Shown here one piece after another: positions 21,539 through 31,346 of a stretch of 64,000 nucleotides of DNA. Positions within the stretch are counted from its first letter, which is position 1. Every line of letters starts with the position of its first letter. The stretch is from Pseudomonadota bacterium (lineage in GTDB: Bacteria; Pseudomonadota; Gammaproteobacteria; Burkholderiales; Rhodocyclaceae). The translations under genes and the position numbers were made by a program. A model generated the notes under the pieces. That model was not told where the DNA came from, did no database searches, and worked only from the letters and a program-made list of their open reading frames with translations. Where the stretch lies: contig QQUN01000021.1 of assembly GCA_008501585.1 (NCBI GenBank), forward strand, positions 108,112 through 172,111, read 5' to 3'.

Positions 21539-21832
21539 ATGAACACCGCGACATTCAAAGCATTCGCCATGATCGGGGTTGGTCTGGCGATGTCGGCGAC
21601 GGCGCTGGCGGCACCGCAGCCAGCCGTCTCCTGCGAGCAGATCCGGGCGCAAATCCAGGCCCAGACGGGCGTCCGCGACACGCCGGATACCGCGCTGCTC
21701 GATACCTTGTCGGAACATCCGGCGTGCCGCTTTACGGCTGCCGAGGTGTATCGCGCGGCTTTTGGCGACCGGCCGATGCCGAGCAACCCGCGCCGGAGCG
21801 ACCGCGCCGGTGGGCGTGACGATGACGATTGA
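21539..21832 (+). CDS. Small exported hypothetical protein
   Basis: The 97-residue product has a clear signal peptide (about 25 residues, cleavage after TALA). The mature part has two cysteines about 30 residues apart (SCEQI and PACRF) that could form a disulfide, and a C-terminal acidic tail (RDDDD). A GGGAG-like ribosome-binding site precedes the ATG. I do not recognise a family. It stands alone after the guaA terminator. Confidence 0.65.
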   Translation: MNTATFKAFAMIGVGLAMSATALAAPQPAVSCEQIRAQIQAQTGVRDTPDTALLDTLSEHPACRFTAAEVYRAAFGDRPMPSNPRRSDRAGGRDDDD

Positions 21833-21884
21833 GCGCCAGCCTGATAGGGTCACGGCTTGAGCTTCGGGATGACGGTGATCGTGC

Positions 21885-22088
21885 ATGGCAAGTCCACTCA
21901 TTGATGCGCTACTCAATCGGGTGGCCCGCTTGCGCTTTCCGCAGTTGTTTGCGCTGACGGCACTGCTCTTCATCGTCGATCTGTTGCTGCCGGATCCGCT
22001 GCCGTTTGCTGACGAGATCCTGTTCGGACTGCTGACGGTGTTGTTCGGGTCGTGGAAGAAGCGGCGGGGCGAACGGGCGCGGCCTTGA
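21885..22088 (+). CDS. Small membrane protein, DUF6116-like
   Basis: The 67-residue protein is mainly one or two hydrophobic helices (LFALTALLFIVDLLLPDP, then EILFGLLTVLFGSW) ending in a basic KKRRGER tail. The RLRFPQLFALT opening and DxLxPDPxPFxDE pattern resemble the DUF6116 group as I remember it. The function is unknown. It converges with the histidine kinase, 15 bp away. Confidence 0.75.
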   Translation: MASPLIDALLNRVARLRFPQLFALTALLFIVDLLLPDPLPFADEILFGLLTVLFGSWKKRRGERARP

Positions 22089-22103
22089 GCCGCCCGCGGC
22101 GAA

Positions 22104-24947
22104 TCAGTTGTCGATATCGCCCAGCGTGAAGTAGAAACGGGCGCCTTTGTCCACCTCGCCCTCCGCCCAAACCCGGCCGCCATGGCGCTGGATGATCCGC
22201 GACACCGTGGCCAGGCCGATGCCGGTGCCTTCGAAATCACGGTCGGTGTGCAGGCGCTGGAAGGGGCCGAACAGCTTGTCGGCGTAGCGCATGTCGAAGC
22301 CGGCACCGTTGTCTTCGACACAGAAGACGGTCTCGTCGCCCGCCCGGGTGCTGTACAGATGGATCCGGGCATCGGCATGCTTGGCGGTGAATTTCCAGGC
22401 GTTGCCGAGCAGGTTCTCGATGGCGATCTGCAGCAGCTTGGCATCGGCAAAGACGCGCATGTCGGGATCGATGCGGGTGGTGATCTGGCGGTACGGCTGA
22501 CTTTGCGCCAGCGCGCCGAGAATCGTCTCGGCCATGTCGCTCAGGTTGATGCGTTTGCGGTTCAGCGGTCGGCGTGACACCCGCGACAGTTCGAGCAGAT
22601 CGTCGATCAGGTCGCTCATGCGCGAGACGGCGGCCAGCATGCGTTCGAACAGCACATGGGCTTCCTGCGTGAAGGCCTCGCGATAGTCGTCGCGGATGAT
22701 GCGGGCGTAGCCGTCGATGGCACGCAGGGGGGAGCGCAGGTCGTGCGAGACCGAGTAGCTGAAGGTTTCCAGCTCCTTGACCGCAGCGGCCAGCTGCGCG
22801 GTGCGGTCGGCCACGCGGCTTTCGAGTTCGCGGTTGAGGTTGCGCATTTGCTGCTCGGCGTTCTTGCGCTCGGAAATATCGGTGGCAATGCACAGCAATT
22901 GGTCGATGTCGTGGAGCGTGACGCGCCGGGCCAGGAAGCTGACCGGCAGGCGTCGTCCGTCACGCGAGGCGATCTGGGTTTCCGCCCAGGCCGTGCCCTC
23001 GTCGTAGGCGCGCTCGAGGCGTTGTTCAATCAGCGGCCGATCCTCCGCCACGATGAGGTCGCTGACGGTCAGCGCGCCGAGGTCGTCGATGGTGTAGCCG
23101 GTCAGTCGCCCGAAGTAGGGGTTGAGCAGTGTCAGCGCGCCGTCGCGGCGGGCGACGCACAGGCCGACGGGCAGGCTGTCGACCAGGGTGCGTGAGAAGG
23201 CCAGTTCGTTGGTGAGCTGCATCTCGGCGCGCTTGCGCGCGGTGATGTCACCCATGGAGCCGACCATGCGGTAGGCGTTGCCGGTTTCATCGCGCTGGGC
23301 GATACCGCGTGAGCGGAACCAGCGGTAGCTGCCGTCGTGGGTGGCCATGCGGAACTCCAGCTCGAAATGCTGGGTTTCGCCCTTCAGGTGAGCCACCATG
23401 CGCAGGTAGTACACATCGCGATCATCCGGGTGCATCCGCGCGAGCCAGGCGTCGCTGGTGGTGCGCAAGGATTCGGCGGCTTCGCCGAGCAGGGCCATCA
23501 GCCGGGAGGACAGGAACAGCTCCATGGTCAGCGGATTCCAGTCCCACAGCCCCTCATTGGTGCCGCGCATGGCCAGCGCATAACGGGTTTCGCTTTCGCG
23601 CAGCTTGCGCTCGGCGTCGTACTTGGCGGTGTAATCTTCGACAATGCCGACGCCGCCCACGATCCGGGCCTGGGCGTCAAACACCGGTGCGGTGCGGATG
23701 GAGAAGCGGATGTCGCGATTGGAGCGGGCGTCGTGGTAGGGGCCTTCGTAGCGCCCCTGGTGCCCTTCCAGCGCAGAGCGTACGGCCGGCAGCACGGCGG
23801 CATCGGCCAGGCTGCGCAGATCCAGCCCGACCAGTTGATCCGCCCGTCGTTCGAGAATGTCGGAGAAGCGGCTGTTGACGAAAGTGATGCGATGCTCGCG
23901 GTCAAAGTGGAAGATCCCGACCGGCGAACTCTCCACGAGGGTGCGGTAGCGCGCTTCGCTCTCGTTGAGCCGGCGCAGCGATTCGCTGCTGGCCCGCTCG
24001 TCGCGCAGGACGATGACGGCACCGACCGGCGCCGGATCGCCACTCATCTGGATCGGCGCGGTACTGTCGAGTACCGGAATACGCTGCCCGGCACGGTTGA
24101 TCAGCGTCATCGCTTCGGCGCAGCGCACGGCAACGCCGGTCTTGAGCACGGTGTCCACCGGCAGCGCGGCGGGGCGCTGGTCTAGGGTCGGCGCGAAGCG
24201 GATCAGCGCGTCGACCGGCTTGCCCAGCGCTTCGTCCTCCTGCCAGCCGGTCAGCGCGACCGCGCCCGGGTTGAACAGGGTAATCCGCCCCGCATCGTCC
24301 GTGGCCATGACGGCGTCGTCGATGGCGCGCAGGGTGACCTGTGCGCGCTGCTCGGCCGTCTTGGTCTCGGTGATCTCGATCGCCGCGCCGGTGGTGTGGC
24401 AGACACGCCCGTTGGCATCGCGCACCAGGCGGACCGAGTCACGCAGCCAGCGGGTCTGCCCATGGATGTCGCGCAAGCGGTATTCGAGTTCCACATCGCA
24501 GGGGCCGTCGGGGGACTCGGCCAGCGCCGCGCGGATGCGCTGGCGGATCTGCTCGGCATCGCTGGGCGGAATGCGCGACTTCACGTGCGCCCAGCCGCCG
24601 TCGCGCAGCAGTGCGCTTTCCGGCGCGCCGATCAGGTGTTCGATGTTGGGCGAAATGTAGTCATAGGCGCGCCGTTGCAGGTCCAGCCGGTAGAGGATGT
24701 GCCCCTGGCAGGCCAGCGCCTCTTCCACATCGCGGGCGAGCAGATCGGGGTCGGCCTGGCGCTGTCTCAGCGGCGCGGTGACGCGCGGCCGACGCTGCGC
24801 CACGAACACCGCCCAAAGCGAGGCGATGGCCGGGAACGCGGCCGTGGCCAGCGCCAGCGCCGGGGTCGCCAGCCACTGGGCGATGAGCCACAGCAGCCAG
24901 GTGAGGCACAACACGATCAACGGAGCGCGGGAAACGGACGTCTTCAA
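22104..24947 (-). CDS. Multi-PAS membrane sensor histidine kinase, orphan
   Basis: The 947-residue protein starts with a two-helix membrane hairpin (about 8-50). About five PAS domains follow at roughly 70-190, 195-310, 330-450, 455-580 and 590-705. A HisKA domain has the phospho-acceptor motif SVSHDLRSPLR (about 735), and a C-terminal HATPase has N and G boxes (NLLGNAWKF, DNGAGFDM, GTGIGLATV). No receiver domain or adjacent response regulator is present, so its partner is elsewhere. The ligand cannot be predicted. The start appears to be a TTG at 24947 with GAGG close upstream, which is uncertain. Confidence 0.92.
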   Translation of the reverse strand: MKTSVSRAPLIVLCLTWLLWLIAQWLATPALALATAAFPAIASLWAVFVAQRRPRVTAPLRQRQADPDLLARDVEEALACQGHILYRLDLQRRAYDYISPNIEHLIGAPESALLRDGGWAHVKSRIPPSDAEQIRQRIRAALAESPDGPCDVELEYRLRDIHGQTRWLRDSVRLVRDANGRVCHTTGAAIEITETKTAEQRAQVTLRAIDDAVMATDDAGRITLFNPGAVALTGWQEDEALGKPVDALIRFAPTLDQRPAALPVDTVLKTGVAVRCAEAMTLINRAGQRIPVLDSTAPIQMSGDPAPVGAVIVLRDERASSESLRRLNESEARYRTLVESSPVGIFHFDREHRITFVNSRFSDILERRADQLVGLDLRSLADAAVLPAVRSALEGHQGRYEGPYHDARSNRDIRFSIRTAPVFDAQARIVGGVGIVEDYTAKYDAERKLRESETRYALAMRGTNEGLWDWNPLTMELFLSSRLMALLGEAAESLRTTSDAWLARMHPDDRDVYYLRMVAHLKGETQHFELEFRMATHDGSYRWFRSRGIAQRDETGNAYRMVGSMGDITARKRAEMQLTNELAFSRTLVDSLPVGLCVARRDGALTLLNPYFGRLTGYTIDDLGALTVSDLIVAEDRPLIEQRLERAYDEGTAWAETQIASRDGRRLPVSFLARRVTLHDIDQLLCIATDISERKNAEQQMRNLNRELESRVADRTAQLAAAVKELETFSYSVSHDLRSPLRAIDGYARIIRDDYREAFTQEAHVLFERMLAAVSRMSDLIDDLLELSRVSRRPLNRKRINLSDMAETILGALAQSQPYRQITTRIDPDMRVFADAKLLQIAIENLLGNAWKFTAKHADARIHLYSTRAGDETVFCVEDNGAGFDMRYADKLFGPFQRLHTDRDFEGTGIGLATVSRIIQRHGGRVWAEGEVDKGARFYFTLGDIDN

Positions 24948-25057
24948 TGCCTCGATACCAGGGTGCGGAAACAGAATCGGCTCAGTGTAGCCGCTGCTTG
25001 CCGGCTTGCGCTGGCGTCGCTATGGGTAAAATGACGAATTATTTGGAACGAACTTGA

Positions 25058-25528
<471 letters not shown>

Positions 25529-25529
25529 G

Positions 25530-26006
25530 ATGAAGCTGCAGGTCGATATTCCGTCCCAGACATTGAGCCTGCGCGATGCGCAGGGCACGCTCCTACGCCG
25601 CTACCGGGTGTCCACCGCGCTCAACGGGCCGGGCGAGTGCAAGGATTCGGGCTGCACGCCGCGCGGCCGCCACCGCATCCGCGCGTGTATCGGCGGCGAC
25701 CAACCCAGCCATGCCGTGTTCGTCGGTCGCCGCCCGACCGGCGAGATCTGGTCGGATGCGCTGGCAGCCGCGCACCCGACGCGCGACTGGATTCTGAGCC
25801 GCATCCTGTGGCTGTCCGGGCTCGAACCCGGCCGCAATCGCCTCGGTGGTGTCGACAGCATGCAGCGCTATATCTACATCCACGGCACGCCCGACACCGA
25901 GCCGATGGGCGAGCCGCGCTCGCATGGATGCATCCGTATGCGCAATCGCGATGTGATCGAACTGTTTGACCTGGTCGATACCTCGACCGAAGTGGAGATT
26001 CAATGA
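25530..26006 (+). CDS. L,D-transpeptidase-like (YkuD) protein without signal peptide
   Basis: The 158-residue protein is a bare YkuD catalytic domain. IHGTPD (about 115) and SHGCIRM (about 131-137) supply the catalytic His and Cys. YkuD enzymes form 3-3 peptidoglycan crosslinks or link proteins to peptidoglycan in the periplasm. The ORF starts directly with the beta-sandwich (MKLQVDIPSQTLSL) and has no signal peptide, so either export is by another route or the substrate is cytosolic. It is tightly placed between tadA (1-bp gap) and a GNAT gene (4-bp overlap). Confidence 0.88.
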   Translation: MKLQVDIPSQTLSLRDAQGTLLRRYRVSTALNGPGECKDSGCTPRGRHRIRACIGGDQPSHAVFVGRRPTGEIWSDALAAAHPTRDWILSRILWLSGLEPGRNRLGGVDSMQRYIYIHGTPDTEPMGEPRSHGCIRMRNRDVIELFDLVDTSTEVEIQ

Positions 26007-26428
26007 CGCTCGAAATGCTTGACTGGTTGGCCGCACAAGCGCGGGTCATGCCCCTGCGCGAGGCGGTGTTCGTGCTTGAACAAGGCGTGCCGGCGGCGAT
26101 CGAGCGCGATGCGTTCGATCCGGTGTCTCGCCACGCGGCCTTGAGTCTTGCCGATGGCCAGGTCGTCGCCACCGGTCGCCTGCTGCCGGACGGCCACATC
26201 GGCCGCATGGCGGTGGCTGCCGCGCATCGTGGCGCCGGCCTGGGCGGGCAGGTGCTGGCCGCGCTGATGGCGGAGGCGGCTCGGCTGGGCATGGCAGAGG
26301 TCTGCCTGAACGCGCAGACGCATGCCTGCGCCTTCTATCGCCGTCACGGTTTTTTCGTGGACGGTGAGGTGTTCATGGAGGCCGGCTTGCCACACATCAA
26401 CATGCGGCGGGTGCTGGCCAGCGCCTGA
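26003..26428 (+). CDS. GNAT family N-acetyltransferase
   Basis: The 141-residue protein has the GNAT fold. The acetyl-CoA loop R-x-x-G-x-G appears as RGAGLGGQ (about 75) after IGRMAVAAAH, and CAFYRRHGF (about 110) is the usual motif B/C region. The N-terminal part (REAVFVLEQGVP) is like the YjcF/ElaA group. The substrate is unknown. It overlaps the upstream gene by ATGA. Confidence 0.9.
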   Translation: MTLEMLDWLAAQARVMPLREAVFVLEQGVPAAIERDAFDPVSRHAALSLADGQVVATGRLLPDGHIGRMAVAAAHRGAGLGGQVLAALMAEAARLGMAEVCLNAQTHACAFYRRHGFFVDGEVFMEAGLPHINMRRVLASA

Positions 26429-26429
26429 T

Positions 26430-26460
26430 CGCTCAGAACGCGTCAGTACGTTCTCAAGCG
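26430..26460. terminator. Imperfect hairpin between convergent genes
   Basis: CGCTcAGAACG and CGTTCTcaAGCG pair with small bulges around an 8-nt loop, spanning the 25-bp gap between GNAT and NRDE stops. There is no T-run, so it is only a possible shared terminator. Confidence 0.4.
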
Positions 26461-27215
26461 ATGGTGAAGCGGAGGTCGGTTCGGCCGTCCGGCTGACCGG
26501 CCTGCTGCCAGCGCGCCTCGACGAAGTGGACCTGACCGCTGGACGAGCGCAACACCACGGTGGTGCAGCGTGTGCCATACCCCGGCGCGCGGATGAAACA
26601 ACTCGACAGCATGCGCTCCCAGGCCAGCGGCACGCCGGTCGCGGGTAGATCGGCGTCGGCGGCGGGGCGGTCACTGCGCAGGACCTCGATCAGCCGGTCG
26701 ATGTCGGGCATGCCATGAAGCGCCTCGCCGAGGCCGCGGCGCGCGGCGATGGCCTTGGGCCAGGGCGTGTCGAGCAATTGATTGGACAGTGTGTGGATGC
26801 CCGGCGCCAGGCGCTGGCTGCGCCCGGTCACGCTCTCAATCGCCACCAGCGCATCGCCGTCGCAGATCAACAGGTTGAACGGGTTGTAGGCGCTGCGCTC
26901 GGCGAGGATCTGCTCGCTCAGTGTTGTCGCTGCACTGGCTGACATGACGCTGCGAACCACGAGATCGCCGCGGCTGCGGGCGTCGTTGCGCAGACGGGCC
27001 GGGTCGCGGTAGTTGGTCAAGGCCGCGAATCGCCCGTTGCGCCCCACGCCCAGCCAGGTGCCACCGCCACGCAGGTCGCGCCCGGCAAGCAGGCCGGGCG
27101 TCTCGGGCCACCAGCCGGCCGGCGCTGCGGGGCGCTCGAAGAATTCGTCGCGGTTGGCCACCACCACCAGCGGATAGTCGGGGTGGTGCTGCCAGGCCAG
27201 GGCGATCAGGCACAT
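26454..27215 (-). CDS. NRDE (TANGO2-like) family protein
   Basis: The 253-residue protein begins MCLIALAW and has the family name motif ANRDEFFERP (about 20-30), then WLGVGRNGRFAALTNYR. The cysteine at position 2 would be exposed as an N-terminal nucleophile after Met removal, as in Ntn hydrolases. Family members are linked to haem handling in eukaryotes (TANGO2/HRG-9), but bacterial function is open. The start lies 10 bp inside the end of the upstream DUF4936 gene. Confidence 0.93.
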   Translation of the reverse strand: MCLIALAWQHHPDYPLVVVANRDEFFERPAAPAGWWPETPGLLAGRDLRGGGTWLGVGRNGRFAALTNYRDPARLRNDARSRGDLVVRSVMSASAATTLSEQILAERSAYNPFNLLICDGDALVAIESVTGRSQRLAPGIHTLSNQLLDTPWPKAIAARRGLGEALHGMPDIDRLIEVLRSDRPAADADLPATGVPLAWERMLSSCFIRAPGYGTRCTTVVLRSSSGQVHFVEARWQQAGQPDGRTDLRFTIA

Positions 27216-27484
27216 GGCACGAAGCGCTCGGTGTGGCGGTCGCCGTCGATGCAGTCGCGCAAGCCCGATGCCTGCAGCGCGTCGTCGAGCATGGCGGAAA
27301 AGTGTGCGCAGTCGGCGACCGACGGGTAGATCTCCATCCAGGTCAGCGCGTCGTCGGCGCGCCGCTGGAGGCGGCCGGCGATGCCGGTGGTGGCCTCGAT
27401 GGCGGCCAGCATGCGCCGGGCAGCGTCGGCGGCCTCGGTTTGCCGATCCGGCGCGACCCGGTAATACACATACAGGTCAGTCAT
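27206..27484 (-). CDS. DUF4936 family protein
   Basis: The 92-residue soluble protein (MTDLYVYYRVAP start, a central LQRRADDALTWMEIYP and a C-terminal ERFVPCA) matches the small DUF4936 proteins that sit beside ygfZ in betaproteobacteria. It has the look of a ferredoxin-like alpha/beta monomer. It overlaps ygfZ (4 bp) and the NRDE gene (10 bp), so all three are one operon. The function is unknown. Confidence 0.88.
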   Translation of the reverse strand: MTDLYVYYRVAPDRQTEAADAARRMLAAIEATTGIAGRLQRRADDALTWMEIYPSVADCAHFSAMLDDALQASGLRDCIDGDRHTERFVPCA

Positions 27485-28527
27485 GCGTCGCGCGCAGCGG
27501 CCTCGAGTGCGTAGGGCAGGGTGGCGATGCGCAGCTTCGGGCCGTCGGTGGCGCGCAGGTGGATCTCGCCCGCCTCGGCCGCCTGCATCTGCAGCACGGC
27601 GAGGGCCTCGAAGCCGCCGTTCGGCGAGGGCACCACGGTGACCAGCTTGCCGACGGACTGGGCGTCGAAGGCGGGGGCGTAGAGCTCGTCGCCGGTCGCG
27701 GGGGTGGCACTGGCCGGTGCCGTCAGGCGATACATGCGCTTCTTGAGCTTGCCCAGGTACTGGGTGCGGGCCACGATCTCCTGGCCCGGGTAGCAGCCTT
27801 TCTGGAAATTGACGCCGCCGATGAGCTCATAGTTGAGCATCTGGGCGACAAAGTCGTCCTGCGTCTGCTGCGTGACCATCGGGATACCGGCCTGCACGTC
27901 GAGCCACTGCCAGGCCAGCGTCGCCGCGGGGGCGACGCCGATCGCGGCGAGCGCCCCCCAGACCTCGGCGAGGCGTTCGACCGGGGTGTCGATGATCGCG
28001 CGGCGGGTGTCGAGCCGGATCACGGTGAGGCCATCGCGGGTGCTGGCGCGTAGCGGCGCGGCGGGCACCGGCAGTTTGGCCGCGCCGAGGCGGTCGGACA
28101 GCATCATGCTGCTCAGCCCGATTAGGGCGCGCGCATTGCGGCCGTCGGTCAGCTTGACCTTGCTGCGCAAGACGTACATCGACAGCTTTTTAAGCATCGC
28201 CGGGTGCAGGTCGGCCGACAGCGCCAGGCGGTAGCCGGCCTCGCCGTGCCACAGCAGCATGCTGGCCAGCATGCGGCCCTTGGGGCTGTTGAAGCTGGTC
28301 CAGTGGGCTGCGTCGCGCGCGAGCTTTTTGACGTCGTTGGAGAACAGGTTGTGCAGGAAGACGGCGGCGTCGTCGCCCACCGCGTCGATCAGGCCGAGGT
28401 GGGTCAGGGGCACCATGATGTCGCCATCGCGTGCGCGCACGACATCGGCCGACGCCTTGGCGCTGGTGACGGTGTCGCCGTCGAGGTGCAGGTCGGTGCT
28501 CGCGAGAAGTGAGGTCCAGTGGTCCAT
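27481..28527 (-). CDS. ygfZ: Folate-binding Fe-S cluster repair protein YgfZ
   Basis: The 348-residue GcvT-like protein supports maintenance of some iron-sulfur enzymes (for example MiaB) with tetrahydrofolate. The diagnostic motif KGCYPGQEIVART, holding the key cysteine, is present at about residue 235. The start at 28527 is the ATG before DHWTSLLAS. It heads the ygfZ-DUF4936-NRDE operon. A minus-strand TATAAT lies 39 bp upstream. Confidence 0.95.
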   Translation of the reverse strand: MDHWTSLLASTDLHLDGDTVTSAKASADVVRARDGDIMVPLTHLGLIDAVGDDAAVFLHNLFSNDVKKLARDAAHWTSFNSPKGRMLASMLLWHGEAGYRLALSADLHPAMLKKLSMYVLRSKVKLTDGRNARALIGLSSMMLSDRLGAAKLPVPAAPLRASTRDGLTVIRLDTRRAIIDTPVERLAEVWGALAAIGVAPAATLAWQWLDVQAGIPMVTQQTQDDFVAQMLNYELIGGVNFQKGCYPGQEIVARTQYLGKLKKRMYRLTAPASATPATGDELYAPAFDAQSVGKLVTVVPSPNGGFEALAVLQMQAAEAGEIHLRATDGPKLRIATLPYALEAAARDA

Positions 28528-28565
28528 GGCGGTCAGTGTGGGTTCGGTGCGGGAATGAATGCGAT

Positions 28566-28571
28566 ATTATA
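28566..28571 (-). promoter_or_regulatory. Probable -10 box of the ygfZ promoter
   Basis: TATAAT on the minus strand, 39 bp before the ygfZ ATG. The same bases read TATTAT on the plus strand toward mltG. No convincing -35 is seen for either direction. Confidence 0.4.
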
Positions 28572-28660
28572 AGGCGCTCTGCGCGCGGGCATCGTCCTGC
28601 CGCACTTTTCCTTTGTGTTGCGCTTGAAAAGTCGGGGCCGCGATGCCCGGACAGACGTGA

Positions 28661-29674
28661 ATGAAGAAACGCCTGATCCTGTTGGCCCTGGTGCTGCCGG
28701 TGCTGCTCATTGCAGCAGCGGCGGCCTCGCTCATCTGGTATATCGACCGCCCCTTGACCGTGGCGGGAGAGCGTGTCGAAGTGCAGATTGCGCGTGGCGC
28801 CAGCATGCGCCAGGCGGCCAATGCGGTCGCCGACGGCGGGGTTGCGGTGAGCGCGTCGACGCTGTACTGGTTTGCCCGTCTCGGCGGCCATGCCAGCCGG
28901 ATCAAGGCCGGCACCTACGCCTTCGAGTCGGGGGTGTCGCCCCGGCAGATCGTCGAAAAGCTGGTGCGCGGGGATGTCGTGCTCAAGAGCCTGGCGCTGA
29001 TCGAGGGCTGGACCTTCCGCCAGGTGCGCGCCGCGATCGACGCCCATCCCGATCTGCAACACGACAGCAAGGACATGGACGACGCCGAGCTGCTGCGCCA
29101 GATTGGCGCCCCGGAAGCCCATCCCGAGGGCCTGTTCTTCCCCGACACCTATCATTTCGAACGCGGCATGTCGGACCTCGACGTATACCGTCAGGCCTAT
29201 GCACAGATGCAGTCGCGCCTGACCGACCAGTGGGAAAAGCGCGCTGCCGACCTGCCGCTCAAGTCGCCCTACGAGGCCTTGATCCTTGCGTCCATCGTCG
29301 AGAAGGAAACCGGGCAGGGCGCCGACCGGCCGCTGATCGCCTCGGTGTTCGTCAATCGCTTGCGTGTCGGCATGTTGCTGCAGACCGACCCGACCGTGAT
29401 CTACGGCGTCGGACCGAGCTTCGACGGCAACCTGCGCCGCCGCGATCTCGAGCGCGATACGCCTTACAACACCTATACCCGCCCCGGCCTGCCGCCGACA
29501 CCGATCGCCATGCCCGGCCATGCGGCCATCGAGGCCGCGCTCAATCCGGCGGCGTCCGATTTCTACTATTTCGTGGCCCGTGGCGACGGTAGCTCCGAGT
29601 TCTCGAAAAACCTCGCCGAGCACAACCGGGCCGTCCGCCTGTACCAACTCTCGCAGAAAGGAAAGGGCTCATGA
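28661..29674 (+). CDS. mltG: Endolytic murein transglycosylase MltG
   Basis: The 337-residue inner-membrane protein cleaves nascent glycan strands and helps end glycan polymerisation. One N-terminal membrane helix lies at about 4-27, followed by a LysM-like subdomain. The YceG catalytic domain has the active Glu in IVEKETG (about 215) and the conserved QTDPTVIYG and [13 protein letters not shown] motifs. It is the first gene of the mltG-tmk-holB-pilZ run and overlaps tmk by ATGA. Confidence 0.96.
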   Translation: MKKRLILLALVLPVLLIAAAAASLIWYIDRPLTVAGERVEVQIARGASMRQAANAVADGGVAVSASTLYWFARLGGHASRIKAGTYAFESGVSPRQIVEKLVRGDVVLKSLALIEGWTFRQVRAAIDAHPDLQHDSKDMDDAELLRQIGAPEAHPEGLFFPDTYHFERGMSDLDVYRQAYAQMQSRLTDQWEKRAADLPLKSPYEALILASIVEKETGQGADRPLIASVFVNRLRVGMLLQTDPTVIYGVGPSFDGNLRRRDLERDTPYNTYTRPGLPPTPIAMPGHAAIEAALNPAASDFYYFVARGDGSSEFSKNLAEHNRAVRLYQLSQKGKGS

Positions 29675-30303
29675 GCGCCGTCCATACGTCAGCGCGCTTC
29701 CTGACCTTCGAAGGCATCGACGGCGCCGGCAAGAGCAGCCAGATCGCCGGCGCCTGCGCCTGGCTCGAGGCCCGCGACATCGCCCTGGTCCAGACCCGCG
29801 AGCCCGGCGGCACGCCGCTGGGCGAGCAGTTGCGCACGCTGCTGCTGCATGAGGCCATGCACATCGACACCGAGGCGATGCTGATGTTCGCCGCCCGGCG
29901 CGAGCATCTGGCACAACGCATTCTGCCGGCCCTGGCCGAGGGCCGCTGGGTGGTGTCCGACCGCTTCAGCGATGCCACCTATGCCTATCAGGTCGGTGGG
30001 CGCGGGCTGTCGGCCGACAAGTTCGCCCGCCTCGAAGCCTGGGTGCATCCGGGCTTCCAGCCCGACCTGACCTTCCTGTTCGACCTCGACCCGGCCATCG
30101 CCGCCGCGCGGGTCGCCGGCACCGGTGCCGCGCCCGACCGATTCGAACGCGAGCAACGCGACTTCTTCGAGCGGGTGCGCGCCGCCTACCTGGCACGCGC
30201 CGAGGCCGATCCGCGGCGTTTCTGCATCATCGATGCCAGTGCCTCGCCGGTCGACATCGCGGCACGGATCACCACCACGCTGGCCGAGCGCTTTTTCGCA
30301 TGA
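29671..30303 (+). CDS. tmk: Thymidylate kinase
   Basis: The 210-residue enzyme phosphorylates dTMP to dTDP. The P-loop is [11 protein letters not shown] (about 11-21), the DRX motif is [12 protein letters not shown] (about 97), and the lid region with [11 protein letters not shown] is at about 150. It is coupled by 4-bp overlaps to mltG upstream and holB downstream. Confidence 0.97.
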   Translation: MSAVHTSARFLTFEGIDGAGKSSQIAGACAWLEARDIALVQTREPGGTPLGEQLRTLLLHEAMHIDTEAMLMFAARREHLAQRILPALAEGRWVVSDRFSDATYAYQVGGRGLSADKFARLEAWVHPGFQPDLTFLFDLDPAIAAARVAGTGAAPDRFEREQRDFFERVRAAYLARAEADPRRFCIIDASASPVDIAARITTTLAERFFA

Positions 30304-31346
30304 TCCACGCCTGGCACCGCGATGTCTGGGCGCGCCTGATGGCCACCAGTGCCCGGCGCGCACACGCCATTTTGCTTGCCGGGTTGCCGGGGCAGGGCAA
30401 GCGGGTGTTCGCCGAAGCCTATGCCGCGCATCTGCTGTGCGCCTCGCCCGCGGCCGACGGCCTGGCGTGCGGCAGCTGCAGCGGCTGCCGGCTGCGGCTG
30501 TCGGGTAATCACCCCGACCTGCGGCGCCTGGTGCCCGAGGCCGAACAGGCCGACGCGGCCGAATCGACATCGAGCAGCAAGAGCAAGCCATCGCAGCAGA
30601 TCGTCATCGACCAGGTGCGCCAGCTGCGCGAGCAGCTCACCGTGACCGGCCACCAGTCGGGCGAGCGGGTAGTCATCATCGACCCGGCTGAAGCCATGAA
30701 CGGCAACACCGCCAACGCGCTGCTCAAGCTGCTCGAAGAGCCGCCCGAGCACACCGTGTTCGTGCTGGTGTCCTCGGCCCCCCGGCGCCTGCTGCCGACC
30801 ATCCGCAGCCGCTGCCAGCAATGGGATTTCGCCCGCCCCGATGCCGACGCCGCGCTGGGCTGGCTGAACGAGACCACCGGCGCCGCCGACGCCAGCCTGC
30901 TGGCGCTGACCGGCGGCATGCCGCTGGCCACGGCCCAGCTGGCGGCCACCGACGGCGCAGCCATGCGCAAGCGCTTTGTCGACGATATCGGACGCATCGG
31001 TCGCAAGGACCCGCTCATGCTCGCCGGCGACTGGGAAGCCTGGCTGCGCAGCAAGGAGGCGGTCGCCGCCGAGTTCGACCTGTCGCGGCTGGTCGACTGG
31101 ATGCTGCGCTGGACCTGGGATCTGTGTGCCACCCTGCTTGGTGGGCAGGCGCGCTACTTCCCCGACTGCCAGGCGCAGTTCGATCGCTGCTCGGCGGGTG
31201 CCGATCGTGCCGTGATGCTCGACTGCTACAATGCCCTGGTGCAGATCCGGCGGGTGGTCAAGCATCCGCTCAACCCCAGGCTTTTGATCGAAGACATGCT
31301 GCTGCGGTACGCCCGTGCCGTCAGCCGGCCCGGAGGCCGCTCATGA
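30300..31346 (+). CDS. holB: DNA polymerase III subunit delta'
   Basis: The 348-residue clamp-loader subunit has a degenerate P-loop ([11 protein letters not shown]), as expected for the non-hydrolysing delta'. A zinc-binding cluster (CGSCSGCRL) is at about 60, and the SRC-like region [17 protein letters not shown] is at about 140. A short Ser/Lys-rich insertion (about 90-100) precedes [12 protein letters not shown]. It overlaps both tmk and pilZ by 4 bp. Confidence 0.94.
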   Translation: MIHAWHRDVWARLMATSARRAHAILLAGLPGQGKRVFAEAYAAHLLCASPAADGLACGSCSGCRLRLSGNHPDLRRLVPEAEQADAAESTSSSKSKPSQQIVIDQVRQLREQLTVTGHQSGERVVIIDPAEAMNGNTANALLKLLEEPPEHTVFVLVSSAPRRLLPTIRSRCQQWDFARPDADAALGWLNETTGAADASLLALTGGMPLATAQLAATDGAAMRKRFVDDIGRIGRKDPLMLAGDWEAWLRSKEAVAAEFDLSRLVDWMLRWTWDLCATLLGGQARYFPDCQAQFDRCSAGADRAVMLDCYNALVQIRRVVKHPLNPRLLIEDMLLRYARAVSRPGGRS

